6,933 nt of DNA from Cellulomonas sp. (GTDB lineage: Bacteria; Actinomycetota; Actinomycetes; Actinomycetales; Cellulomonadaceae), in contig DAIDJQ010000049.1 of the NCBI GenBank assembly GCA_027451305.1, positions 1 through 6,933 on the forward strand. The letters run 5' to 3'. This document shows, in pieces, positions 1 through 5,350 of the stretch (within the stretch, counting starts at the first letter, position 1; each line of letters starts with the position of its first letter). The notes under the pieces are model-generated. The model saw nothing but the letters and a program-made list of their open reading frames with translations. It did not search any database and was not told the DNA's origin. A program made the translations under genes and the position numbers.

Positions 1-142
1 CGGGCAGCTGGACGCTGGCGCGCTCCGTGGCGAAGTTGACCGTCGCCTGCACGCCCTCCAGCCGGTTGAGCCGCTTCTCGATCCGTGCCGCGCAGGAGGT
101 GCACGTCATCCCGCCGATCTCGAGCTGGATCGCCTCGCTCAT
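1..142 (-). CDS. copA: Copper-translocating P-type ATPase, N-terminal fragment (cut by window edge)
   Basis: Only the first 47 residues are in the window; the gene runs off the left edge. They form the start of a heavy-metal-associated (HMA) domain, with the metal-binding motif GMTCTSC at residues 11-17 (Cys14 and Cys17) followed by AARIEKRLNRLEGV, the usual first helix. This arrangement is typical of the N-terminal domain of CopA/CtpA-type P1B ATPases, which export Cu(I) across the cytoplasmic membrane using ATP. The ATG at 142 is preceded by a strong Shine-Dalgarno GGAGGTGA and overlaps the stop of the upstream small gene as ATGA, so the genes are translationally coupled. The ATPase assignment is inferred from the HMA start plus the preceding copZ, because the P-type core (CPC motif, DKTGT) is not visible. 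A longer stand-alone HMA protein is the only serious alternative. Confidence 0.88.
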   Translation of the reverse strand, partial: MSEAIQLEIGGMTCTSCAARIEKRLNRLEGVQATVNFATERASVQLP

Positions 143-306
143 CGCGTCACCTCCGTTCCCGCCGCCGGGGCGCTGTTCGTCGTGCTCTGCTGGTGGGCGC
201 CGTCGCTCGACCCCAGCGGGCCGACGGCTGCACCGATACCCAGCCCGATCGCCAGGGCCAGCGCGAGCACCGCGCCGAACCCGACCAGGCGCGCGCCGTC
301 GCTCAT
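139..306 (-). CDS. Small single-span membrane protein between copZ and copA
   Basis: A 55-residue protein lies in the gap between the two HMA genes. It overlaps copZ by ATGA at its start (303-306) and copA by ATGA at its end (139-142). Residues 1-7 are short and carry one Arg. Residues 8-32 are a Leu/Ala/Gly-rich hydrophobic helix (LVGFGAVLALALAIGLGIGA) ending in GPLG. Residues 33-55 are a hydrophilic Ser/Thr/Ala-rich tail with one His and no Cys. I infer a membrane-anchored peptide or an uncleaved signal-anchor. Actinobacterial copper operons often carry, at this position, a longer exported protein with a similar hydrophobic start; this one could be a natural minimal version or a remnant that lost its exported domain. 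The precise double overlap argues that it is translated. No metal-binding motif is visible, so its function is unknown. Confidence 0.75.
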   Translation of the reverse strand: MSDGARLVGFGAVLALALAIGLGIGAAVGPLGSSDGAHQQSTTNSAPAAGTEVTR

Positions 307-527
307 GCCAGCACCCCGGTGAGCTCGTACCCGCCCTCCGCCACGGCCGCGGCCACGGCCGGCTCGTCGAGCGGAGCAAGCGACTCGACCACGACGAGCG
401 ACACACCCCCGGGAACCAGGTGGATCTGGATGTCACGGACGCCTTCGACCTGCGTCACCTCGCGGGACACCGCCCCGATGCAGTGCGCGCACGTCATGCC
501 CGTGACCCCATAGGTCGTGATCGTCAT
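303..527 (-). CDS. copZ: Copper chaperone CopZ (HMA domain)
   Basis: A 74-residue protein consisting of a single heavy-metal-associated domain, the normal length for CopZ. The Cu(I)-binding motif GMTCAHC is at residues 10-16, with Cys13 and Cys16 as ligands. It is followed by the helix IGAVSREVTQVEGV and a conserved Tyr near the end of the fold (GGYELTGV). CopZ proteins carry Cu(I) in the cytosol and hand it to the N-terminal HMA domain of CopA, whose gene lies two positions downstream. The ATG at 527 has a good ribosome-binding site (GGGAGGGAG) about 6-14 bases upstream. It is the first gene of the operon and follows a promoter with a CsoR-type operator, so copper induction is likely. Its stop overlaps the start of the small membrane-protein gene. 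Confidence 0.96.
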   Translation of the reverse strand: MTITTYGVTGMTCAHCIGAVSREVTQVEGVRDIQIHLVPGGVSLVVVESLAPLDEPAVAAAVAEGGYELTGVLA

Positions 528-587
528 GACGACTCCCTCCCACTCTGCCGTTCGGTCCGCGAATAGCCCCGGACCTGCACCTTGTTA

Positions 588-616
588 TGTATACCCCTCC
601 GGGGTAGGGGTATCAA
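588..616 (-). promoter_or_regulatory. Promoter of the copZ operon
   Basis: Reading the minus strand, a -35 hexamer TTGATA (611-616) and a -10 hexamer TATACA (588-593) are separated by exactly 17 bp (594-610). Each differs from the sigma-70 consensus by one or two bases, which is unusually good for such a GC-rich sequence. Transcription would begin near 580, giving a leader of about 50 bases before the copZ ATG at 527. The spacer holds the CsoR-type palindrome annotated separately, so a bound repressor would block RNA polymerase directly. Confidence 0.78.
591..613 (-). promoter_or_regulatory. CsoR-type copper operator
   Basis: A GC-rich inverted repeat with outer arms ATACCCCT (591-598) and AGGGGTAT (606-613) and a 7-bp centre. 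A nested repeat, TACCCC-TCC-GGGGTA, spans 592-606. Runs of C and G flanked by TA are the hallmark of operators for the Cu(I)-sensing repressor CsoR. The site sits between the -35 and -10 elements of the copZ promoter and overlaps part of both. Binding of CsoR is inferred, since no csoR gene is in the window. Confidence 0.72.
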
Positions 617-728
617 CGCGCATCCGGCGATCTTCATGGAACCTTGATCTCGCGCGGGTAGCGCGGCGACACACGCTCCCTCGGCCGGGCACCTCTCGGG
701 CCAGGTCGTCGCCGCCGGCCGTCGTAAG

Positions 729-1126
729 GGGCAGGACGAGGTGCACGGTCGTTCCTCGGTCCTTCTGGGAGCCGACCGCCAGGCTGCCGCCCACCCGGGC
801 AGCGCGTTCGCGCATCCCGACGAGGCTCATGCCATCGCCCGGACGAACCGATGCGCCAAAGCCGCAACCGTCGTCCCAGACCTCAACGGTGATGTCCCGG
901 CCGAAGGCCACCTCGACGTCGATGCGACGGGCCTGTCCGTGCGTCACGGCGTTCGTGAGCGCCTCCAGCCGATGCGGAAGGCAGTGAGCTCGACGTCCGA
1001 CGGCAGCCGTACGACCGGCCCGGGGCCGCGGAGTCCACGGCGCGCTCTCGAACCACAAGGGCCGGGTGACGCCGAGCACGCTCGCCATGACGCGCGTCCC
1101 CCTGCAGCGCGACGGGCGCTGACGAG
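729..1126 (-). pseudogene. Degraded two-component histidine kinase (NarL-type, HATPase domain remnant)
   Basis: Pieces of a HisKA_3/HATPase_c sensor kinase can be read, but in alternating frames. From about 1094 to 1059 the frame gives RVMASVLGVTRP, matching the end of the dimerisation helix (usually MRRMLGVLR). From about 1021 to 971 a second frame gives PVVRLPSDVELTAFRI, the start of the ATPase domain. From about 968 the first frame resumes with LEALTNAVTHG (N-box), then VEVWDDGCGFG (G1 box), LVGMRERAARVGG and GTTVHLVLPL. The family normally reads TAFRIVQEALTN here; the sequence is one base short at about 966-970. A second break plus loss of the linker lies between about 1059 and 1021. The sensor part and the phosphoacceptor His segment are missing, and no response regulator follows. 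Past 729 the frame runs without a family-like ending until 585, into the copZ promoter. Two separate lesions plus N-terminal loss make a sequencing error unlikely as the whole cause. Confidence 0.85.
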
Positions 1127-1167
1127 GGGCGGCGGAGTCGTGTCGGGTGCTGCACCGAGCGCCGGCA

Positions 1168-1180
1168 GCCGCCCCGCGGC
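1168..1180 (-). terminator. Possible terminator hairpin after the Nramp gene
   Basis: A short GC stem (GCCGC, 3-base loop, GCGGC) begins 5 bases past the Nramp stop codon on the minus strand. There is no T-tract after it, so it may only be a weak transcript-end or stabilising hairpin. In GC-rich DNA such stems also arise by chance. Confidence 0.25.
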
Positions 1181-1185
1181 CACGG

Positions 1186-2481
1186 TCAGAGGTAGGCCAC
1201 CGAGGATGTCCACGCGGTAGCGAGTCCCAGGACGATGACCAGCCCGGTCAAGGCGTAGGTCGCGACCCGCCGGAGTCCGCGCATGCGGTGGTCCGCGGAC
1301 AGCGCGCGCCGCTCCAGAAGCAGCAGGAAGCCGAGAACCACTGGCAGCAGAGCGGCGTTCATGACCTCTACGTCGACCGACAGGGCCACCAGGTTCGGGC
1401 TTGCCAGCACCACGCCGGCCCCCGCCGCGATGGCTGTCACGGCGAGTGCGTAGAACCCCCAGGCGCGTGCCGGGGCGTCGTTCAGGCTGTGATGCCAACC
1501 GAGGACCTCCGCGATGCCCCACGCGCCGGCCAGCGAGACCACCAGCACCGCCACTGTCGCCGCTCCGAGCATGCCCAGGCCGAACAGCACGACCGCGTTG
1601 CGGTGGCCGAGGAACGGCGCCAGCGCCGAAGCGATGGCACCGACGCTGTCCAGGTCGGCGCCCGGCCGGCTCACGCCGATCGTGGCTGCGACCGCGACCA
1701 GCACCGCGATCATCACGACCTGGGTCGCCACGGCGCCCAGCGCGGTGTTCCAGCGAGCAGCCCGTAACGCCGAAGGGGTGTCCGGCGCGTCATGGGCCCG
1801 ATCGGTGGTCGCCTCCTGCTGGTAGAAGACCATCCACGGCATGATCACAGCCCCGACGTTGGCCGCGAGCAGCATCAGAAAGCCGCCGTTTCCCTCCACC
1901 GGGTGGGCCAAGCCGCTCATGAGGGCAGTGGGATCCGGATGTGCGAGGAGTGCTGCCGGGATGAAGAGCAGCTCCAGCGCGCCGATGGCGATCCCGACCG
2001 CTTCGATGCGCCGGTATCCGCCGCGGAGGATCAGGCCCACGAGCGCCGCGGAGGGAAGCACGACCGAGACGACTCGCGGCACCCCGACCATCGCGCCGAT
2101 GCCCGCCAGCCCCGCGAACTCCGTGACAAGTGCCCCCAGGCATGCCGCGAACAGCGTGCCGGCCGACAGGAGTGCCCACCGCGCGCCGAACGTGTGGCGG
2201 ATCAGCGCGCCGTGGCCGAGGCCGGTCAGGAGTCCCAGACGCGCCGTGATCTCCTGGACCAGGTACAGCACCGGAATCAGCACGAGCTGGGCTGCCACCA
2301 GGCGATAGCCGTACCGGGCGCCGGACTGCGCCGCGGTGACGACGCTGCCGGCGTCGGTGTCGGCCAGCATCACCATCAGCCCGGGGCCGAGCAGGAGTGT
2401 CGGCCAGCGCGTGAACGATCGCGGTCGGCGGACCTGCCGCACGACCGAAGGGCCGTGGGCGACCCGGACCGTCGACGCCAT
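1186..2481 (-). CDS. Nramp (SLC11)-family divalent metal transporter with variant metal-site motifs
   Basis: A 431-residue integral membrane protein of usual Nramp length with about eleven hydrophobic segments. Family landmarks are GPGLMVMLADTDAGSVVTAA in the first helix (residues 32-51), AGAxxGY-like SGARYGYRL just after it, and GAVIMPWMVFYQQEAT in the sixth helix (210-225). Nramp proteins import Mn2+, Fe2+ or related ions with protons. In the canonical site, helix 1 has DPGN and helix 6 has AxxMPH. Here DAGS replaces DPGN (Asp43 kept, Asn changed to Ser46), while Ala211 and Met214 are kept and His changes to Trp216. The retained Met favours a transition-metal substrate over Mg2+, but this is inference. 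The ATG at 2481 has AGGTGG about 6-11 bases upstream. A DtxR/IdeR-like box lies just before it, so repression by iron or manganese sufficiency is likely. The histidine-kinase remnant lies downstream and the DUF3105 gene upstream on the same strand. Confidence 0.93.
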   Translation of the reverse strand: MASTVRVAHGPSVVRQVRRPRSFTRWPTLLLGPGLMVMLADTDAGSVVTAAQSGARYGYRLVAAQLVLIPVLYLVQEITARLGLLTGLGHGALIRHTFGARWALLSAGTLFAACLGALVTEFAGLAGIGAMVGVPRVVSVVLPSAALVGLILRGGYRRIEAVGIAIGALELLFIPAALLAHPDPTALMSGLAHPVEGNGGFLMLLAANVGAVIMPWMVFYQQEATTDRAHDAPDTPSALRAARWNTALGAVATQVVMIAVLVAVAATIGVSRPGADLDSVGAIASALAPFLGHRNAVVLFGLGMLGAATVAVLVVSLAGAWGIAEVLGWHHSLNDAPARAWGFYALAVTAIAAGAGVVLASPNLVALSVDVEVMNAALLPVVLGFLLLLERRALSADHRMRGLRRVATYALTGLVIVLGLATAWTSSVAYL

Positions 2482-2498
2482 ACGCCACCACCTGGGCC

Positions 2499-2517
2499 TT
2501 AGGGAAGCCTTGCCTTA
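2499..2517 (-). promoter_or_regulatory. DtxR/IdeR-like iron box upstream of the Nramp gene
   Basis: The 19-mer TTAGGGAAGCCTTGCCTTA fits the DtxR/IdeR pattern TWAGGTTAGSCTAACCTWA at 15 of 19 positions. All four mismatches fall at symmetric places (positions 6, 7, 13 and 14). It lies 17 bases upstream of the Nramp ATG, where a bound repressor could block transcription or initiation. DtxR-family proteins bind such boxes when loaded with Fe2+ (or Mn2+ for MntR-like members), which matches a metal importer as target. Binding is inferred from pattern alone. Confidence 0.6.
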
Positions 2518-2534
2518 CCGGGGAAGGCTTCCCT
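2501..2534. repeat. Perfect 11-bp inverted repeat overlapping the iron box
   Basis: AGGGAAGCCTT (2501-2511) is repeated in inverted orientation as AAGGCTTCCCT (2524-2534) with a 12-base spacer. Inside it, GCCTT (2512-2516) and AAGGC (2524-2528) form an inner pair. The left arm lies within the DtxR-like box. It could be a second half-site for a regulator, a transcript hairpin in the Nramp leader, or the end of the DUF3105 transcript. No T-tract follows it on the minus strand. Confidence 0.7.
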
Positions 2535-2615
2535 GGCGCGCGCCCATCAAGGTGGGACCAAAGACCCGGGGTGATCCTCGCCGCGGGCCAGGTCGATCGG
2601 CCTGGGACGGGCGTC

Positions 2616-3266
2616 TCACGGTGCGTCGGGTGTGCCCACGCCTCCCGCACAGGCCGCGCCCGGCTCAGGGGTCTGCGGGCCGTCGGCGTACTTCGTGACG
2701 AAGGCCGCCAGGCGTGGGTCGTCGGCCGACGCGAGCTGCAGCTGCAGGCCCCAGGCAGAGGCCACCACCGCGGACGGGAGACCCGAGCGTGGGGTGACCA
2801 GCACGTACGGACTCTTCGCGGCCAGGGCCTTCAGCTCGTCGAGCTGCGCGGTCGGCAGTGCGGGGTCATGGGTGATCCACACCGCTCCATGCTCCAGGGA
2901 GTGCACCGCATTCTCGTCGGCCACCGGCATGGAGTAGTAGCCGCAGTTCTGGTCCACCGCGGAGTGGTCCCCGCCGACCGGGGGGTTCTGGGCATAGGTG
3001 ACGGTGCCGGTCACGTGGTTGCGAGACAGGCCGGTGAACGTCTTGACACCGTCGATGGGCGCCTTCGCCGCAGCCTGGATGCTCGCGTCGTGCGACGCCT
3101 GGCGCACGAGCACCGTTGCGGTGGTCCCGCCCAGGGCGAGCACCACGGTGGCAGTGATGGTCCAGGTCAGCAGGCGTCGGCGCCGCTCCGCGCGCCGTTG
3201 TGCGTCTCTGACCGCCGCCAGGCGGGCCTGACGCTCCGTCAGCACCCGGGTGCGCCTCTTGCTCAT
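2616..3266 (-). CDS. DUF3105 family membrane-anchored protein
   Basis: A 216-residue protein. Residues 1-31 are strongly basic and cytoplasmic in character (Arg-rich). One transmembrane helix spans about 32-55, and the rest should lie outside the membrane. The DUF3105 core is clear: VTYAQNPPVGGDHS (89-102), NCGYYSMPV (107-115), ENAVHSLEHGAVWITHDPAL (118-137), with conserved His101, Cys108, His122, Glu125 and His126. The PP-x-G-x-HS, CGxY and HSLEHG signatures define the family. Its biochemical role is not established; the conserved His/Cys set suggests metal binding, which is inference. In actinobacteria such genes are often found near copper-handling or DUF305 genes, and here a copper operon and an Nramp transporter lie downstream on the same strand. 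The ATG at 3266 has a modest GAGAGG ribosome-binding site. The C-terminal tail is Gly/Pro/Ala-rich with one extra Cys (Cys206). Confidence 0.93.
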   Translation of the reverse strand: MSKRRTRVLTERQARLAAVRDAQRRAERRRRLLTWTITATVVLALGGTTATVLVRQASHDASIQAAAKAPIDGVKTFTGLSRNHVTGTVTYAQNPPVGGDHSAVDQNCGYYSMPVADENAVHSLEHGAVWITHDPALPTAQLDELKALAAKSPYVLVTPRSGLPSAVVASAWGLQLQLASADDPRLAAFVTKYADGPQTPEPGAACAGGVGTPDAP

Positions 3267-3502
3267 CGATCAACGCCTCTCAAGGGTCCACGTCCGCGGG
3301 TGCGGCAGGTGACAGCGCCGCCGGGTGGGTGGTTCCGCCGCGCCAGCCTCGGTCCGCGCCATTACACACCAGGGTGCTGGGCGCAACGTCCCTTGCCGGA
3401 CCCGTCAGCGTCGTCACGCCTTCGCCATCCGGAGTGCCCGGCCGTGCGTCGTGTGGGGTCTGGCTGCGCAGATGCAGACAGCTGCGCCGACCGGCAACGT
3501 GA

Positions 3503-3685
3503 CGGAGCCCCCTGCGCCGCGGCGATGAAGAATTCGTCAAGATCGTCCAGTGGACGGCCCACGAGGCCGGTGTCCGCTGGGCGGTGTGGTTGCATGGCGA
3601 CGTGCGCATGACCGCCGACCCCACGATGCCCGCGACCGACGCGGTCATGCTGCGGTGTTGTCGCCACACTTGCCCCGGCCGCTGA
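3503..3685 (+). pseudogene. Possible gene remnant, unrecognised
   Basis: An open frame bounded by stops has protein-like sequence from 3524: DEEFVKIVQWTAHEAGVRW followed by AVWLHGDVRMTADP. Its codons (GTC AAG ATC GTC CAG TGG) are as GC3-biased as the real genes here. It has no ATG, GTG or ribosome-binding site at a sensible place. An upstream frame ending at 3528 (…NVTEPPAPRR) would join it if one base were added near 3525, so it may be a frameshifted relic. I do not recognise a family. Chance coding resemblance remains possible. Confidence 0.3.
3606..3650. repeat. 10-bp inverted repeat
   Basis: GCATGACCGC (3606-3615) and GCGGTCATGC (3641-3650) are perfect reverse complements separated by 25 bases. 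The repeat lies inside the unrecognised open frame, upstream of the ABC operon. Arm spacing is compatible with a protein-binding pair or a weak stem. No function can be assigned. Confidence 0.55.
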
Positions 3686-3744
3686 CGACCCAGCCGCACC
3701 CCTGCGGACGCAGCAGTCCCGGGTGCCACCTCAGCTGACCGGTC

Positions 3745-3759
3745 GGCCGCCTTGCGGCC
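3745..3759 (+). repeat. Short GC hairpin in the leader of the ABC operon
   Basis: GGCCGC, a three-base CTT loop and GCGGCC make a perfect six-pair stem about 87 bases before the start of the binding-protein gene. It has no following T-tract. It might act in leader RNA, or terminate a transcript reading in from upstream. Such stems are common by chance at this GC content. Confidence 0.35.
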
Positions 3760-3845
3760 TGGCCTGCCCGGTCTCGTGCTGTCGGTGTCCACACCCAGTT
3801 TCTGACGCTGTGCCCGCTCAGCATCGACTCGCGAAAGGCACAGCC

Positions 3846-4670
3846 ATGACTTCTCGACGCCTGCTTGCATCCGCTGCCCTTGCGGCCGCCGCCCTCGTGC
3901 TGGCGGCATGCGCGGGCGGCCCCGCCGGTGGACGACCGAGCTCGACCGCCACCACCGCCGGTGACCAGTCCTTGGTCCGGGTCAAGAGCGCCGGCGCCCT
4001 GGTCGTCGGCACCGAGGGCACCTACCGGCCGTTCTCCTACCACGCCGACGGGTCGGGGGACCTGACCGGCTACGACGTGGAGGTGGCGCGCGCGGTCGGC
4101 AAGCAGCTCGGGGTGCAGGTCAGGTTCCAGGAGACGCAGTGGGACGCCATGTTCGCCGGCCTGGAGGCGGGTCGGTTCGACATGATTGCCAACCAGGTGT
4201 CGATCACCCCGCAGCGGCAGAAGACGTACCTGTTCTCCACCCCGTACACCGTGTCCCAGGGCGTCGTCGTGGTCCGCGACGACGAGAGCTCGATCACCTC
4301 GTTCGCCTCGCTGTCTGGCAAGACCACCGCCCAGTCGTTGACCAGCAACTGGTACACCCTGGCGCAGGACTCCGGTGCCCGGGTGCAGGCAGTCGAGGGC
4401 TGGGCGCAGGCCGTCACGCTGCTGCAGCAAAGGCGCGTGGACGCCACCATCAACGACAAGCTGACGTACCTGGACTACAAGAAGCAGACCGGCGCGGCCG
4501 GGCTGAAGATCGCCGCCGAGACCGACGAGAAGTCGCGGTCCGCATTCGCGCTCCGCGCGACGGACAGCACGTTGACGCAGGCCGTGGACCAGGCGCTGGC
4601 CACGCTCGCGGCCGACGGCACCCTCGCGAAGATCTCCACGGAGTTCTTCGGCGAGGACGTCTCCCACTAG
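3846..4670 (+). CDS. Amino acid ABC transporter substrate-binding lipoprotein (cystine-binding-like)
   Basis: A 274-residue SBP_bac_3 protein with a lipoprotein signal: basic MTSRR, a hydrophobic run, and lipobox LAAC with Cys22 as lipid-attached residue. After a Ser/Thr-rich linker the fold reads GTEGTYRPFSYH (55-66), LTGYDVEVARAVG (73-85), WDAMFAGLEAGRFDMIANQV (99-118), SITPQR (119-124), FSTPYTVS (130-137), TAQSLTSNW (151-159) and INDKLTYLDY (192-201). The NQV-x-x-TP-x-R, FSTPYTVS and QSLTSN motifs are close to TcyA/TcyK/FliY-type cystine-binding proteins, so cystine or a related polar amino acid is the likely ligand. It acts outside the membrane and delivers ligand to the permease encoded 2 bases downstream. 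I chose the ATG at 3846 because the signal peptide starts there and GAAAGG lies upstream. An in-frame GTG at 3723 would add 41 residues that do not look like a signal. Confidence 0.95.
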   Translation: MTSRRLLASAALAAAALVLAACAGGPAGGRPSSTATTAGDQSLVRVKSAGALVVGTEGTYRPFSYHADGSGDLTGYDVEVARAVGKQLGVQVRFQETQWDAMFAGLEAGRFDMIANQVSITPQRQKTYLFSTPYTVSQGVVVVRDDESSITSFASLSGKTTAQSLTSNWYTLAQDSGARVQAVEGWAQAVTLLQQRRVDATINDKLTYLDYKKQTGAAGLKIAAETDEKSRSAFALRATDSTLTQAVDQALATLAADGTLAKISTEFFGEDVSH

Positions 4671-4672
4671 CC

Positions 4673-5350
4673 GTGGGTGGCATCCCCGCCGTCGACTGGG
4701 CGCTGGTGGCACGGTCGGTGGGACCGATCGTCTCCGGGGCGCTGACCGGCACCGTGCCGCTGGCGGCGGTGTCCTTCGCCGGCGGCATGGTGCTGGCGGT
4801 CGGCGTGGCCCTGGCGCGCATGTCGCGGCGTCGGATGCTGGCCGGCGCCGCCCGGGCCTATGTGTCGGTGATCCGCGGCACCCCGCTGCTGGTGCAGCTG
4901 TTCGTGGTGTTCTACGGGCTGCCGTCGCTCGGCCTGGTGATCTCCCCGTGGCCCTCGGCGATCGTCGCGTTCTCGCTGAACGTCGGCGGGTACGCCGCAG
5001 AGATCGTGCGGGCCGCGATCCTGTCGGTGCCCAAGGGGCAGTGGGAGGCCGCCTACACCATCGGGATGTCCCGCCGGCTGACCCTGACCCGGATCGTGGT
5101 GCCGCAGGCGGCACGAGTGGCGGTGCCGCCGCTGTCGAACACCTTCATCGCCCTGGTCAAGGACACCTCGCTCGCCTCGCTGATCCTGGTCACCGAGCTG
5201 TTCCGCCGTGCCCAGCAGATCGCCGCGTTCAGCCAGCAGTTCATGCTCCTGTACGTCGAGGCGGCGCTGGTCTACTGGGTGATCTGCCTGGGGCTGTCCG
5301 TCGGCCAGAGCCACCTCGAGAGGCGATTGGATCGTCATGTCGCCCACTGA
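4673..5350 (+). CDS. Amino acid ABC transporter permease
   Basis: A 225-residue inner-membrane permease of the HisMQ/TcyL type, with about five hydrophobic segments. Landmarks are IRGTPLLVQLFVVFYGLP (67-84), NVGGYAAEIVRAAILSVPKG (103-122) and the EAA loop WEAAYTIGMSRRLTLTRIVV (124-143), which docks on the ATPase. These proteins usually form a homodimer channel when a single permease gene is present, as here. The chosen start is the GTG at 4673, two bases after the binding-protein stop. A GAGGA lies about 15 bases upstream, longer than ideal spacing, so reinitiation by ribosomes ending the previous gene is probable. The next in-frame GTG codons (4706, 4718) would cut into the N-terminal helix region. 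Its 3' end overlaps the ATPase gene by 14 bases. Confidence 0.95.
   Translation: MGGIPAVDWALVARSVGPIVSGALTGTVPLAAVSFAGGMVLAVGVALARMSRRRMLAGAARAYVSVIRGTPLLVQLFVVFYGLPSLGLVISPWPSAIVAFSLNVGGYAAEIVRAAILSVPKGQWEAAYTIGMSRRLTLTRIVVPQAARVAVPPLSNTFIALVKDTSLASLILVTELFRRAQQIAAFSQQFMLLYVEAALVYWVICLGLSVGQSHLERRLDRHVAH

Larger units (their letters stand above)
3267..3845. other. Intergenic stretch with no intact gene
   Basis: This 579-base gap separates the divergent DUF3105 gene (minus) and the ABC operon (plus), so it should hold promoters for both, but I see no convincing -35/-10 pair. It contains a possible gene remnant (3503-3685), a 10-bp inverted repeat (3606-3650) and a GC hairpin (3745-3759). Open frames across it on either strand lack family features and mix Arg, Ser, Pro and Thr in the manner of non-coding GC-rich DNA. 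Confidence 0.6.

Noticed and set aside
27..566. Plus-strand open frame across the copper operon
   Set aside because: It is antisense to copA, the small gene and copZ, which have clear HMA motifs and ribosome-binding sites. Its product is Arg/Pro/Ser-rich with no family features.
1792..2502. Long plus-strand open frame antisense to the Nramp gene
   Set aside because: The product is rich in Arg, His, Gln and Asp, typical of antisense frames in high-GC genes, and the minus strand carries a clear membrane transporter.
2571..3611. A 346-residue plus-strand open frame across the DUF3105 gene and the gap
   Set aside because: Most of it is antisense to DUF3105, whose signatures are unambiguous. The remainder has no start signal or family resemblance.
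3700..3845. SAM or other riboswitch in the leader of the ABC operon
   Set aside because: I looked for the conserved cores of SAM-type elements and found none; only a short GC hairpin is present.
3645..5114. A 489-residue minus-strand open frame under the ABC importer
   Set aside because: It is antisense to intact binding-protein and permease genes and starts with Arg/Pro/Ser repeats. No domain is visible, so it is a GC-frame artefact.
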